Shown piece by piece: positions 22,701 through 26,803 of a DNA stretch of 26,982 bases. A program made the position numbers and the translations under genes. Positions within the stretch are counted from its first letter, which is position 1, and every line of letters starts with the position of its first letter. The notes below the pieces were generated by a model, which had not been told where the DNA came from, did no database searches, and worked only from the letters and a program-made list of their open reading frames with translations. This DNA comes from Phoronis australis (lineage: Eukaryota > Phoronida > Phoronidae), in the NCBI GenBank assembly GCA_002633005.1, contig NMRA01000015.1, forward strand, positions 755,748 through 782,729, in the 5' to 3' direction.

Positions 22701-24194
22701 TACTGGCTTGCTGACTGTTTCCATGGAAACAGAATGTTGTTGTTGGTGCACATGAGTTTGACAGAGTGTGGGTTGGATTTTCCATGTTGTGGTTAATGCT
22801 ATCGCACTCCGAGTTGTGTCTGGTTTTCTTTTCTAATTATGTGAATTATGTGACTTCATAAATGGAATAGACCCATCATTCTCAAAGTAACTATTTAATG
22901 TCTTTCACAATAAAGGAGCAATGCATTGCGTATTGCACGTTTTGTTGATTATTTGTCAAAAACTATCAAATAAATATATGGGTGCTTTTCAGAAAACTTA
23001 ACTTCAATCAGTTTCTATGGTGATAATATCTGAACCAATTTGAAATTGTCGTATCTCTATGTAAGGTCTGTGTGTGGACTCTTGAAAGTATGTGAAGTTT
23101 GTGAAGTCACATGATTTGTGGCAGCCAAGATAATTTTCGCAGCACAGCACTTGCATCAATATAACGTACTGTTGTCTCCTGCACGCATTCGCTGATCTTG
23201 AACCATCACACTACAAAGTGCGTTTTACGTTATGTATTTAATTGTAGTATTAAAGTTATATAATTGATCACTGTTCCAACTATGAAAAATGGCCAATAAA
23301 AACATTGTATTTTATTAAACCAAAAAGTAACACTGCACACTTCATTCCAACCACAGTATGACAAGTAGTGTTAACTAGCCTAATGTTTGGTAACTTGATT
23401 TTCTGGGGCACATTGTAAAATTAAACCTTTTCTGTGAACTTTTGTCTCAGAGTAATAGTCATATTTTTAAGAGTGTGCTCAATATAGCTTCAATCTTTGC
23501 CCAAAACATCACCTGTAATTGTGATTTGAAACTTCTTAACTTGTGTTTCACTATTTCCAAGTTCAGTACTTCAGCAACTGTCAGACAATGCTTTGAGAAA
23601 TTGCAGGAATTAATAACTTAAATGCTAGAAAATTTGGAATTCAATGATGAAAAAAGACTGTTTCTTTATGGTGGTATTCTTTTTCTGAAATTGATGAGAT
23701 TTGATTGTAGGTTAGATGAAGTTGTTCTTTATATTTCACAATCACGGATTTTAGCAGTGAGAATAATCCATATCTGAGTTACATCCGCAACAGCATTCAA
23801 ATAAGTGAAGTTGTTTCAATTAATCTAGCTTCATCAACATTATGTCAAAAACTTGAATGAAATTAGATGAAAAATAACACTTATAAATCATTTGAAAATC
23901 GGGAAAATGTTTGCTTCAAGATTTTTGAGTTTCAACATGAAAAAATTATTGTGTACTACCATATCTTGTTCACTTTTTGCACCTGAGTGGGCAATGTGTG
24001 ATGTATCGTAAACGTTTACATGTCTGTCATGAAGCAGAAGGAGCATTTTTGTTTCAGTTATTGTGTATTGTCATTTAGCATCTGCAAACTGTTATAATTT
24101 AATAATCTTTGTTTTGTGTTTTCAGCAATTTGAGGATCTCTCTCAACAACCATTCGACGCAGGTTCTGTCGAGTTCGAATTGGATGACATTTAG
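4410..24194 (+). CDS. AFAP1: AFAP1-family actin-filament-associated adaptor, 18 exons, 5'-partial
   Basis: The spliced CDS joins 4410-4741, 5292-5341, 6078-6196, 6872-6934, 7016-7172, 9808-10165, 10464-10598, 11142-11229, 11819-12001, 12509-12726, 13693-14155, 14850-14956, 16572-16631, 18651-18723, 19003-20125, 20642-20795, 21132-21215 and 24126-24194. Every junction has AG/GT borders and matching phase, giving 1277 residues and a TAG stop. Counting from the first complete codon, the modules are: proline-rich region 20-110; acidic Tyr-rich 111-240; PH1 about 272-370; basic SIGKKKGKR segment about 445-470; PH2 about 496-590; linker 590-1135; coiled coil about 1140-1220. This order, the YESYDE motif before PH1 and the GKKK motif before PH2 match AFAP1/AFAP1L proteins, which bind Src SH3/SH2 domains and crosslink actin. 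The assignment rests on family knowledge without a database search. The symbol is family-level only, since invertebrates may have a single pre-duplication member. The first exon(s) and promoter are not seen. Confidence 0.8.
4742..5291. other. Intron 1, contains a fold-back repeat
   Basis: No exon is seen here. A degraded nested inverted repeat occupies about 4770-4914; the remainder is plain AT-rich intron. Confidence 0.7.
4770..4914. repeat. Imperfect fold-back element in intron 1
   Basis: Outer arms at 4770-4792 and 4888-4914 and inner arms at 4813-4835 and 4864-4890 are imperfectly complementary and correctly nested. The inner pair reads CTATCCCATCACAT against ATGTGATTGGGCAATAGG. It would form one long, interrupted stem. 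It is probably an old MITE or fold-back relic. Confidence 0.5.
5292..5341 (+). CDS. AFAP1: Exon 2: acidic Tyr-containing microexon
   Basis: This 50-nt exon lies between TTTATTCACAG and GTAAGT. It enters in phase 0 and leaves with two bases of a Gln codon that exon 3 completes. It encodes MDDSDHYSDIDYKEDM plus the split residue, so it is almost all acidic and tyrosine residues. The ATG at 5292 is in frame, but I treat it as internal because exon 1 joins in phase and carries long open coding sequence. It could serve as a start in a shorter isoform if an alternative promoter exists. Confidence 0.8.
5342..6077. other. Intron 2, hosts the insertion at 5442-5759
   Basis: Outside the inserted block, about 5769-6077 is plain AT-rich intron with no repeat or exon that I can recognise. 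Confidence 0.7.
5442..5759 (-). mobile_element. 5'-truncated retrocopy-like insertion flanked by 9-bp direct repeats
   Basis: CATTAAACT occurs at 5433-5441 and 5760-5768, directly flanking this block like a target-site duplication. The block is richer in G/C and CpG than the intron. On the minus strand it is open from its edge to a TGA at 5475-5473 (about 95 codons, including RVREWLKDAEIVQQRERW, and ending PVPTL). After the stop it has an A-rich tail built from CAGAAA units before the left repeat. This is the anatomy of a 5'-truncated LINE 3' end or a retroposed gene fragment. I do not recognise the protein. A minus-strand AG at the right edge also allows reading it as a terminal exon of a nested gene, but the flanking repeats favour insertion. 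Confidence 0.5.
6078..6196 (+). CDS. AFAP1: Exon 3: acidic linker with NYEVP motif
   Basis: The acceptor is TTGTTCTGCAG and the donor GTAAGG at 6197. The exon begins with one base completing a Gln codon and ends in phase 1. It encodes a stretch containing DDDNYEVPTN, then a lysine-rich end (RPKKPDT). NYEVP fits the general pattern of an acidic, potentially phosphorylated tyrosine with SH2-type context; this is inference only. The intron before it contains the retrocopy-like insertion at 5442-5759. Confidence 0.82.
6197..6871. other. Intron 3, with a small inverted repeat
   Basis: There is no coding content. CCAGTCCT near 6711-6718 and AGGACTGG near 6771-6778 form a perfect 8-bp inverted pair with further complementary T/A-rich sequence inside (TTTTTTGTCC against GGACAGCAAAAA). 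This is perhaps a small hairpin element. The last few bases begin the 25-bp duplication shared with exon 4. Confidence 0.5.
6866..6915. repeat. 25-bp tandem duplication across the exon 4 acceptor
   Basis: Copies at 6866-6890 and 6891-6915 differ at two positions and share GGGAGACTACTCTGA. The first copy supplies the splice AG; the second has CATCAAG in the same place. Exon 4 keeps an in-frame length only with both copies present. Confidence 0.9.
6872..6934 (+). CDS. AFAP1: Exon 4: 63-nt symmetric exon built on a 25-bp duplication
   Basis: The acceptor AG is at 6870-6871 and the donor GTGTTG at 6935. Both borders are phase 1, so the exon can be skipped without a frameshift (exon 3 joins exon 5 through GAC). 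It encodes ETTLTIIKGDYSDDEFHFSP between split codons. A 25-bp direct repeat (6866-6890 and 6891-6915) covers the acceptor and the first part of the exon. The two copies are read in different frames: ETTLTII from the first and GDYSDDE from the second. A second AG at 6896-6897 would give an exon start that is out of phase with exon 3. Confidence 0.7.
7016..7172 (+). CDS. AFAP1: Exon 5: YESYDE acidic region before PH1
   Basis: The acceptor is TTCGGCTTCAG and the donor GTTAGT at 7173. It enters with two bases of an Asp codon and leaves with two bases of an Arg codon. It encodes SNSGTSYESYDEQES followed by Asp/Ser-rich sequence and a basic RKSRSDIPLPR end. The YESYDE motif is what first suggested AFAP1, since vertebrate AFAP1 proteins carry SSYESYDEE in the same place ahead of PH1. 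Codon use is CpG-rich compared with the AT-rich introns on each side. Confidence 0.88.
7173..9807. other. Intron 5 (2.6 kb)
   Basis: This is AT-rich intron with no supported exon; the 7342-7590 and 7936-8142 open frames have no domain or splice context. It contains a copy of dispersed repeat family 2 (about 8064-8155). CTCCCATAGCGGGAG at about 7218 is a minor hairpin. Confidence 0.65.
8064..8155 (+). repeat. Dispersed repeat family 2, copy 1
   Basis: This aligns by eye with about 15918-16016 and 26538-26634, sharing the order ATTACATC/TGTCCAA, then CTTAC, then GTCTCA or GATCTCAA, then ATGAGAAGTGATTT (14 bp identical to the third copy). The identity of the family is unknown; it could be SINE- or MITE-like. 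Confidence 0.5.
9808..10165 (+). CDS. AFAP1: Exon 6: polybasic tract and first PH domain
   Basis: The acceptor is CATTCTTTCAG and the donor GTAAGT. One base completes Arg, and the exon ends in phase 0. It opens with IKSKRKKKKSGK, a polybasic tract that could act as a membrane- or nucleus-directing signal. From about the 30th residue comes a PH fold: a strand with CRGNLYQKRKLMWVRRYCVL, the LLIYNSERD strand, a VLYLDKEGRRCHVVRL pair, then HWFSAETKEETEIWFE, which begins the C-terminal helix. The helix finishes in exon 7 (HLLNAAG). The WVRRYCVL strand and the helix Trp (IWFE) are hallmark PH positions. In AFAP1 PH1 contributes to PKC binding and lipid contact; ligand specificity here cannot be read from sequence. 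Confidence 0.92.
10464..10598 (+). CDS. AFAP1: Exon 7: end of PH1 helix and Ser-rich linker
   Basis: The acceptor is TTCTGTTTCAG and the donor GTAAGC; both borders are phase 0 and the exon is 45 codons. The first residues, HLLNAAG, complete the C-terminal helix of PH1 (EIWFE-HLLNAAG). The rest is an acidic and serine-rich linker with ESESRSISSADK, ending NEQK. The exon is symmetric, but skipping it would truncate the PH helix, so it is probably constitutive. Confidence 0.85.
10599..11141. other. Intron 7, contains dispersed repeat family 1 copy A
   Basis: No exon is seen. The repeat copy at 10990-11090 is the only structure found. A 10852-11052 minus open frame is a shadow of it. Confidence 0.65.
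10990..11090 (+). repeat. Dispersed repeat family 1, copy A
   Basis: CACAACAATGTTGGAA, GCAATTTTAGCAATTATTT and AAATTTTACTACAGT occur in the same order and spacing as in copies near 15201, 22288 and 25313. Confidence 0.6.
11142..11229 (+). CDS. AFAP1: Exon 8: Ser/Thr-rich inter-PH linker
   Basis: The acceptor is TTGCTCTTACAG and the donor GTACGT at 11230. It enters in phase 0 and leaves with one base of a Gln codon. It encodes EKGSTSTLSHGSEEGSTSTD and then QLPISPNFT, a low-complexity linker with a doubled GSTST motif and a Pro-directed serine (ISP). The open frame that continues past 11229 into the intron has no coding character. The exon is small and unrecognisable alone; the call rests on splice sites, phase and position. 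Confidence 0.7.
11230..11818. other. Intron 8
   Basis: The frame of exon 8 stays open for a while past the donor, but the sequence shows no coding character and ends in a stop. I see nothing else in it. Confidence 0.6.
11819..12001 (+). CDS. AFAP1: Exon 9: basic SIGKKKGKR segment between the PH domains
   Basis: The acceptor is GTTGACTATAG (AG at 11817-11818). The alternative AG two bases on breaks phase with exon 8, which fixes the start. The donor is GTATGA at 12002, phase 1. The exon encodes SPKNKKGISDKLSSFF, then SIGKKKGKR, then a VISTDVEPVEG acidic stretch. Vertebrate AFAP1 has a closely similar basic segment ending SLGKKK just before PH2, so this is one of the stronger family markers in the window. 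It may help with anionic lipid or actin contact; that is inference. Confidence 0.87.
12002..12508. other. Intron 9
   Basis: This is plain AT-rich intron. I see no repeat or exon. Confidence 0.65.
12509..12726 (+). CDS. AFAP1: Exon 10: second PH domain, main body
   Basis: The acceptor is CTTCTCTACAAG and the donor GTATTA at 12727. The exon starts with two bases of a Gly codon and ends in phase 0. It encodes RFKVMRDPESEEWEEMYCQV, then KNGLFEVYEHHTDSK, then LFGCEVLEAPEVKR and KLVFE. These read as PH strands: the WEEMYCQVKNGLFEVY pair and the GCEV strand, which matches the RGCEV/QGCEV signature of AFAP1 PH2. The C-terminal helix is in exon 11. Part of this exon and its following intron is repeated 291 bp downstream at 12858-13147. 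Confidence 0.9.
12567..13147. repeat. 291-bp direct duplication around the n at 12857
   Basis: 12567-12856 and 12858-13147 match over their whole length. The 160-nt exon part is identical, and about four substitutions lie in the intron part. The single n sits exactly between the copies. Confidence 0.9.
12797..13269. repeat. 29-bp minisatellite in intron 10, split by the duplicated exon segment
   Basis: Units of 29 bp with core CAACTGGTCAGTCCTGCTAA followed by TGTGGTGG occur about twice before the n and about six times after 13088. One unit carries an extra TGG. The array ends near 13269. The repeat is the likely cause of the assembly trouble at 12857. Confidence 0.9.
12858..13017 (+). pseudogene. 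Partial second copy of PH2 exon 10 (assembly artefact or tandem duplication)
   Basis: Bases 12858-13017 repeat 12567-12726 with no differences that I can see, and the copy continues into the intron to 13147. It lacks the first 58 nt of exon 10 and has no splice acceptor, because the sequence before it is minisatellite ending in the undetermined base n at 12857. The copy retains a GTATTA donor. The matched intron part (12727-12856 against 13018-13147) shows about four single-base differences. I therefore treat it as non-functional. Perfect exon identity with intronic SNPs, next to an n, looks like two haplotypes joined during assembly; a very recent tandem duplication is the alternative. Confidence 0.8.
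13270..13692. other. Rest of intron 10
   Basis: After the minisatellite this is ordinary AT-rich intron leading to the exon 11 acceptor. Nothing recognisable. Confidence 0.6.
13693..14155 (+). CDS. AFAP1: Exon 11: PH2 C-terminal helix and acidic linker
   Basis: The acceptor is CCTCATTTGCAG and the donor GTATGT at 14156; it enters in phase 0 and leaves in phase 1. The first residues, PSDPLEQGNWLNILIRATN, carry the PH C-terminal helix with its conserved Trp (GNWLNIL), corresponding to the MGRWLGLLL helix of AFAP1 PH2. The remaining ~135 residues are acidic and disordered-looking, with SHIYEESATL and EREYDLPAEDSST as tyrosine-acidic motifs. Exon 10 joins here directly, bypassing the partial exon copy. 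Confidence 0.9.
14156..14849. other. Intron 11, hosts the 18-bp-TIR element
   Basis: Apart from the element at 14641-14748 the intron is AT-rich without structure. Confidence 0.65.
14641..14748. mobile_element. 108-bp element with perfect 18-bp terminal inverted repeats
   Basis: GTTATACAGAATTGGTTA at 14641-14658 is exactly reverse-complemented at 14731-14748. A 12-bp direct repeat AAAAGTTTATGT lies at 14631-14642 and 14775-14786, close to but not exactly abutting the arms. It is probably a small non-autonomous DNA transposon; the superfamily cannot be assigned. Confidence 0.6.
14850..14956 (+). CDS. AFAP1: Exon 12: linker exon with HVYDSV motif
   Basis: The acceptor is TTTGTCTTTAG (AG at 14848-14849) and the donor GTATTA at 14957. 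Two bases complete a Glu codon; the exon ends in phase 0. It encodes LKTTGEHVYDSVSMHSTSDS and then an Asp/Lys/Gln-rich end. The Tyr-acidic-Ser motif (VYDSV) continues the pattern of the flanking linker exons. There is no domain in it, and the call rests on phase and splice sites. Confidence 0.75.
15004..15302. mobile_element. Dispersed repeat family 1, copy B, with possible terminal inverted repeats
   Basis: The family core lies at 15201-15300 (ATAACAATGTTAGAACCC, GGCAATTATTTTTGTCC, GTGGTGAGATGTTAC). The left end at 15010-15056 (AAAATCTCACCAATTTAGGA) is the approximate reverse complement of the right end. The whole would be a ~290-bp element with ~45-bp imperfect inverted ends. Ends of the type TACAGTAAAAYCTCAC are reminiscent of mariner-like MITEs; this is inference. 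Confidence 0.5.
15918..16016 (+). repeat. Dispersed repeat family 2, copy 2
   Basis: CCTTACTGCTGTA, then TCTTGACTTGATCCTTA, then AGATGAAAAGTTGATT parallel the copy at 26538-26634 at about 70% by eye. Confidence 0.5.
16186..16429. repeat. Long hairpin: 87-bp arms, 11-nt loop
   Basis: The arms 16221-16307 and 16319-16405 are reverse complements at about 78 of 87 positions, around a loop at 16308-16318. Short matching words (ATCCTCCC at about 16187, GGGAGGAT at about 16421) extend the symmetry outward, less perfectly. A transcript through it, as in this intron, would fold into a long dsRNA stem. It is either a fold-back MITE or a hairpin-RNA source. Confidence 0.85.
16572..16631 (+). CDS. AFAP1: Exon 13: 60-nt symmetric microexon (probable cassette)
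   Basis: The AG is at 16570-16571 and the donor GTAAGA at 16632; both borders are phase 0. The 20 residues are ERDSGVDAQSDEHLWHDDHD, strongly acidic with three His and one Trp. Base composition is CpG-containing and unlike the surrounding intron. The polypyrimidine tract before the acceptor is weak, and exons 12 and 14 also join in phase without it. It may therefore be an alternatively included exon, or less likely a false one. Confidence 0.55.
16749..16972. mobile_element. hAT-like MITE with 16-bp TIRs and GACAT target duplication
   Basis: The left end CAGTGGCAGGTCTACG (16749-16764) and the reverse complement of the right end CAGAGGCAGATCTACG (16957-16972) differ at two positions. GACAT flanks both sides (16744-16748 and 16973-16977). 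The interior is T-rich and has no transposase, so the element is non-autonomous. CAGnGGC-type ends are common in hAT-like elements. A 5-bp duplication is shorter than the usual 8 bp, though hAT groups with 5-6 bp are known. Confidence 0.75.
17114..17293. repeat. 20-bp tandem repeat, 9 units
   Basis: Nine head-to-tail copies of TGGAAACACTGGGTCTAGCC occur with only three substitutions, in units 7 and 9. The near-perfect homogeneity suggests recent expansion and length polymorphism. Confidence 0.97.
17962..18013. repeat. 18-bp tandem repeat, 3 units
   Basis: ACCTCTGTATTGGTATTC occurs at 17962, 17980 and 17998 with small changes; the last unit is incomplete. Confidence 0.85.
18651..18723 (+). 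CDS. AFAP1: Exon 14: linker exon with IYESC motif
   Basis: The acceptor is GTTGTCTACAG and the donor GTGAGA at 18724. It enters in phase 0 and leaves in phase 1. It encodes IYESCFENQLETDTTEPDKE and then SPPA. It carries another tyrosine followed by Glu-Ser and joins in phase to exon 15 (VSVIQQEKEM). Confidence 0.75.
19003..20125 (+). CDS. AFAP1: Exon 15: 1.1-kb Ser/Lys-rich linker and start of coiled coil
   Basis: The acceptor is TTAATGTCTTCAG and the donor GTAAGA at 20126; it enters with two bases of Val and leaves with two bases of Arg. It encodes about 374 residues. The N-terminal part is basic (QQEKEMLEKSPNPVLVKIRA). The middle is rich in Ser, Lys, Arg and Glu, with SSVSSTESVTSPVHSTPKP and long Ser runs. 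DVYEDSAIVPPPKRG combines a Tyr-acidic motif with a proline cluster. The last ~40 residues (PEVKRLRARIDELKASILET) start a heptad-patterned coiled coil matching the position of AFAP1's C-terminal helical region, which mediates self-association and actin binding. Most of the linker has no counterpart that I recognise in vertebrate AFAP1. Confidence 0.9.
20126..20641. other. Intron 15
   Basis: Just after the exon 15 donor, a diverged ~45-bp tandem duplication repeats AAGGTAAG and TAGTGATGGGAT (about 20123-20163 and 20168-20218), giving a second donor-like GTAAGG at about 20170. The 20164-20403 open frame has no recognisable domain and I do not call it a gene. Confidence 0.55.
20642..20795 (+). 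CDS. AFAP1: Exon 16: charged coiled-coil exon
   Basis: The acceptor is GGCTGTTCACAG and the preferred donor GTGAGT at 20796. One base completes Arg and the exon ends in phase 0. It encodes SAIKEERSLARQHSEKKAF, then DEELRYLDNQHKNLERELDE and EEHELS. This is continuous amphipathic helix with Leu/Ala/Tyr at heptad positions and dense Glu/Lys/Arg, extending the coil begun in exon 15. It resembles the AFAP1 C-terminal leucine-zipper-like segment. Another GT lies just upstream (GTTAAA at 20789), but it is a weaker donor and does not keep phase 0. Confidence 0.88.
20796..21131. other. Intron 16
   Basis: A short AT-rich intron; nothing recognisable. Confidence 0.65.
21132..21215 (+). CDS. AFAP1: Exon 17: basic tail exon
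   Basis: The acceptor is GTCTTTTGCAG and the donor GTACTT at 21216. Both borders are phase 0, and the 28 codons are HSSSGNMNRSGIRKSM and then REVKSRVQERLK. The second half is a short basic amphipathic helix. After it the transcript can join either the terminal exon at 24126 or the candidate alternative terminal exon at 21620, both in phase 0. The exon is symmetric and could also be skipped. Confidence 0.8.
21620..21658 (+). CDS. Candidate alternative terminal exon (12-residue C terminus)
   Basis: A strong acceptor (TTATGATTTTGTTTACAG, AG at 21618-21619) lies 404 bp after exon 17. Reading in phase 0 from exon 17 gives RYKTRRVTLVQD and then TAG at 21656-21658. This would replace the QFEDLSQQPF tail encoded by exon 18. 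It is basic where exon 18 is acidic. I saw no AATAAA close downstream, so it could also be an internal poison exon or chance. Only the acceptor and phase support it. Confidence 0.35.
   Translation, partial: RYKTRRVTLVQD
22288..22418 (+). repeat. Dispersed repeat family 1, copy C
   Basis: ACAGTATCTACCAACGCACAATG, shortened here, is followed by ATTCACAGCAATGTTAGAA, AATTAATTTTGTCC and GTGAGGTTTTACTGTATT, matching copy B in order and spacing. The last bases are the TACAGTAAAACCTCAC end on the minus strand. Confidence 0.6.
22715..22732. promoter_or_regulatory. 18-bp perfect palindrome resembling an RFX X-box
   Basis: CTGTTTCCATGGAAACAG is self-complementary over 18 bp. Its core GTTTCCATGGAAAC fits the RFX-type X-box pattern RYYNYY-NN-RRNRAC. 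It is intronic; function is inferred from the motif only. Confidence 0.3.
24126..24194 (+). CDS. AFAP1: Exon 18: terminal coding exon with stop
   Basis: The acceptor is TGTTTTCAG (AG at 24124-24125), and the exon reads on in phase 0 from exon 17. It encodes QFEDLSQQPF, then DAGSVEFELDDI, then TAG at 24192-24194. The tail is acidic and ends in a hydrophobic residue, which formally resembles a class III-like PDZ ligand (DDI), but that is weak. A long AT-rich 3' region with no other coding island follows. Confidence 0.8.
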   Translation, partial: QFEDLSQQPFDAGSVEFELDDI

Positions 24195-25171
24195 ATTTTC
24201 CTGAAGAACTCCTGCGATTTTTTTCCCAAGCCTGTGGAAATTTAAAGGTTTTTGTCTTCGAGTGCAGGTGACAAGTGTTGATGTGCTGTTATGAAGCTGA
24301 CATGAAGACTTTGGAAGTTATGGGGAGTTAGCTTCCACTCCTAATCAACAGCAATCACCATGGAAACATTGCAATTGCTTTTTTGAGACTTCTGCTGAAT
24401 CTTTCATGTAGTGCGATTGCTTCTTGGCTCTAAATCAATGTCAGTTATGAAAAAGTTAATAAGTCAAAGTGAGATTTTTTTTTCATGTGACTTTGGTAAT
24501 CCATTGCGTTGGATTGTTGAGTGACTGTAAAACAAAACACTCATTTATAGATTATTTAAAGAATGTACACTTGACGAAATGTGTCGTTAATTTTTAAACT
24601 GTGAAATTGTGAAGATCAAGAGGGAAGACGGGAATTTTGAACTATTTTTTTTTCTTTTGAAGGAACAATTTGTTGTGACAAATTTACTGCCAACGCTGTG
24701 CCATATTGTTTTCTTTTATAATTTTAATTTGTTAAAAGTTTGTAATTTTGTTTGAATCACTGTTGGTTAATCAGCAGACTAAATGTTAGAGTGATTTAAA
24801 AGAATTTTATGGAAGAAGACTGACAAGTGTTTGATGGTGCATTTCGCTACAAAACAAAAATCGCATTAGACCTTTTGCTCTCATAAAATTGTTCTCATAA
24901 TATTCCCTACCGTGATAGAATTTTATTTCCGTTACAAACAAAAACATCTCAATCGTCAGCAAAATTGCAATTTGAAAATGGCGCGTGTATGCTTTGGGAC
25001 TTGAGATGGTAACTAAAATGTTATCCTGTCATGGTAAGGAATATTATGAGAATGATTTTTCTGAGTAAAAGGCCTAATTTTGTTTCGATTTTTAGCCTTT
25101 TAAACAATGTGAAATGTAGCTTTAAGAACACTTAGTGAAAAGTGTATTGTGTTATGTCACCATCATGTAGT

Positions 25172-25396
25172 GCAGTAAAGTCTTTCCAGTTCACAACACT
25201 GGTGGACAAGAGAAATTTTATTATCACATTTTTGTCTTAAAATTGATGCTTTAACATTTTGAAGCTCTGCACTTTGGCGACCATCAGACACCACCTTGAA
25301 AAAGAGAGCTTTCGCAACAGTGTCAGAATTTCTTGAAAATGAAAAAGCATTGATTTTGGCTGGTGGTTATTGTCCGAAACTCAGTGAGATTTTATC
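25172..25396 (+). mobile_element. Dispersed repeat family 1, copy D
   Basis: The core at 25313-25396 (CAACAGTGTCAGAATTTC, ATTGATTTTGGC, CAGTGAGATTTTAT) matches copies A-C. The left boundary, where GCAGTAAAGTCTTTCC may be the opposite end, is uncertain. Confidence 0.5.
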
Positions 25397-25720
25397 GACA
25401 TGTTTTCTGTGATTCATACATTCACTGAAAGGAATTATGACAAATTGGTGTTCCCATGTTAAATTGCAAGTGTTATTCCCCAATATTCAAAATATTGGAT
25501 TTAAAAGACAGTAAGTTTAAGTTAAACTCTATTTCTGGTGTCTCTTGGTGTTGAAAAATAGTACGTACTTGGTTTTTTTATTGAAACCAGTAAATTTGTC
25601 ATGTTAGCACTATTCTTCCTGAATGTTGGTGTATCAATGTTGAACTTTGTAAAGACGTGACTGTTCTGAAGTGGTTTTATTGTAAAGAATGTTACATGTT
25701 CAACAAAATAGTAAAATTAC

Positions 25721-25803
25721 TTGGTCCTGGGATTAGGTGATTAGGTCAAACAAAATAGCTTAATTGGTTCTGGTCTGTGATTAGGTCAAAGGAAATAGCT
25801 TAC
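25721..25803. repeat. ~42-bp tandem duplication (2 copies)
   Basis: TTGGTCCTGGGATTAGG and TTGGTTCTGGTCTGTG begin two copies that both continue GTGATTAGGTCAAA and AAATAGCTTA. Confidence 0.75.
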
Positions 25804-26537
25804 GGGGCCATCCTGGATTACACGGTGATAGAACTCTCCTTTGTCCCGGAGATAAGAAGTGCATGACCTTATTTTGGAAATCAGGCACATTTTCGTGTCT
25901 CTCATTGATGTCCGGAAGCCAAAGAATTTCAACATCACTCATCCACGGATATTTGTCCAGTTATTCAAACTTTCTCAAATTGGAGTTGCAGCACACAGTA
26001 CAGCAGAAATACTTCATTGGCATTAGAAGGACGAATAGAGTAATGCAACTGAGAAAAACTTATAAAGAATAAGACCACAGCAAATAACGTGAAGCTCCAG
26101 TGGCACGAAAATGCAGCGAATTTGCCAGGCGGGTGTGGGTAAATACAGCAGGATTCGAGTGTCGGTGTTTAATCCGGGACAGCCTTATTGGTTCTGCCCT
26201 GTGTCCTACTAATTTTACGCCTGCTACACTTCTAGCAATTTTTTATTTAAGCTATCACAAATTCTGGGTATTTTTAATGAAATAGTTTGAGAAGCCAACA
26301 ACAATTGCATTTTTCATGATCTTTATTGATTAAGAACAGGTTTGGAAGGGCAAGTGATGCAACCAGCCTCCCTCCACTCTATGTCAGCTCATATCAGGCG
26401 ACTTAAAAATGTTCAACAAAAATACCGCGGCTTCTTTTCTCAAGAAGTAGACCAGATCCAATTATGTATTTTAGGCCTTACTTGTTTATATTTCCATCAG
26501 CTGTAAACAATGGTTTCAAGTGGCTACGAACCCAGGT

Positions 26538-26634
26538 TACATCTAGGAAGCAAAGCTTGGCTTTAGGCCACTTACTGCTATAAAGTTGATCTCAACTTGT
26601 TCTTTATTCAAATGAGAAGTGATTTCTGGGTTTG
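26538..26634 (+). repeat. Dispersed repeat family 2, copy 3
   Basis: CCACTTACTGCTATAAAG, GATCTCAACTTGTTC and AAATGAGAAGTGATTTC align with the copies at 8064 and 15918. Confidence 0.5.
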
Positions 26635-26688
26635 GAAGAAACTAAAAGTTATGTATTCCTTGATGCTATTCTCATTTAATCACTGTGA

Positions 26689-26803
26689 CAAGACCACTTA
26701 TGAGGCCTGGTCTTGTGAGGAGACCACTTATGAGGCCTGGTCTTGTGACGAGACCACTTATGAGGCCTGGTCTTGTGTCAAGACCACTTATGAGGCCTGG
26801 GCC
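26689..26803. repeat. 30-bp tandem array, about 4 units, each a hairpin
   Basis: AGACCACTTATGAGGCCTGG starts units at 26691, 26721, 26751 and 26781. Each unit pairs AAGACCA or an equivalent with TGGTCTT across an 11-nt loop, so every repeat can fold. The 30-bp period is a multiple of three and produces spurious repeat-peptide open frames. Confidence 0.92.

Larger units (their letters stand above)
21216..24125. other. Intron 17 (2.9 kb), largest intron in the window
   Basis: It contains the candidate alternative terminal exon (21620-21658), dispersed family 1 copy C (22288-22418), a GTT/GTG-rich stretch near 22658-22690 and an 18-bp palindrome at 22715. From about 22900 to 24100 I see only AT-rich intron. 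Confidence 0.6.
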
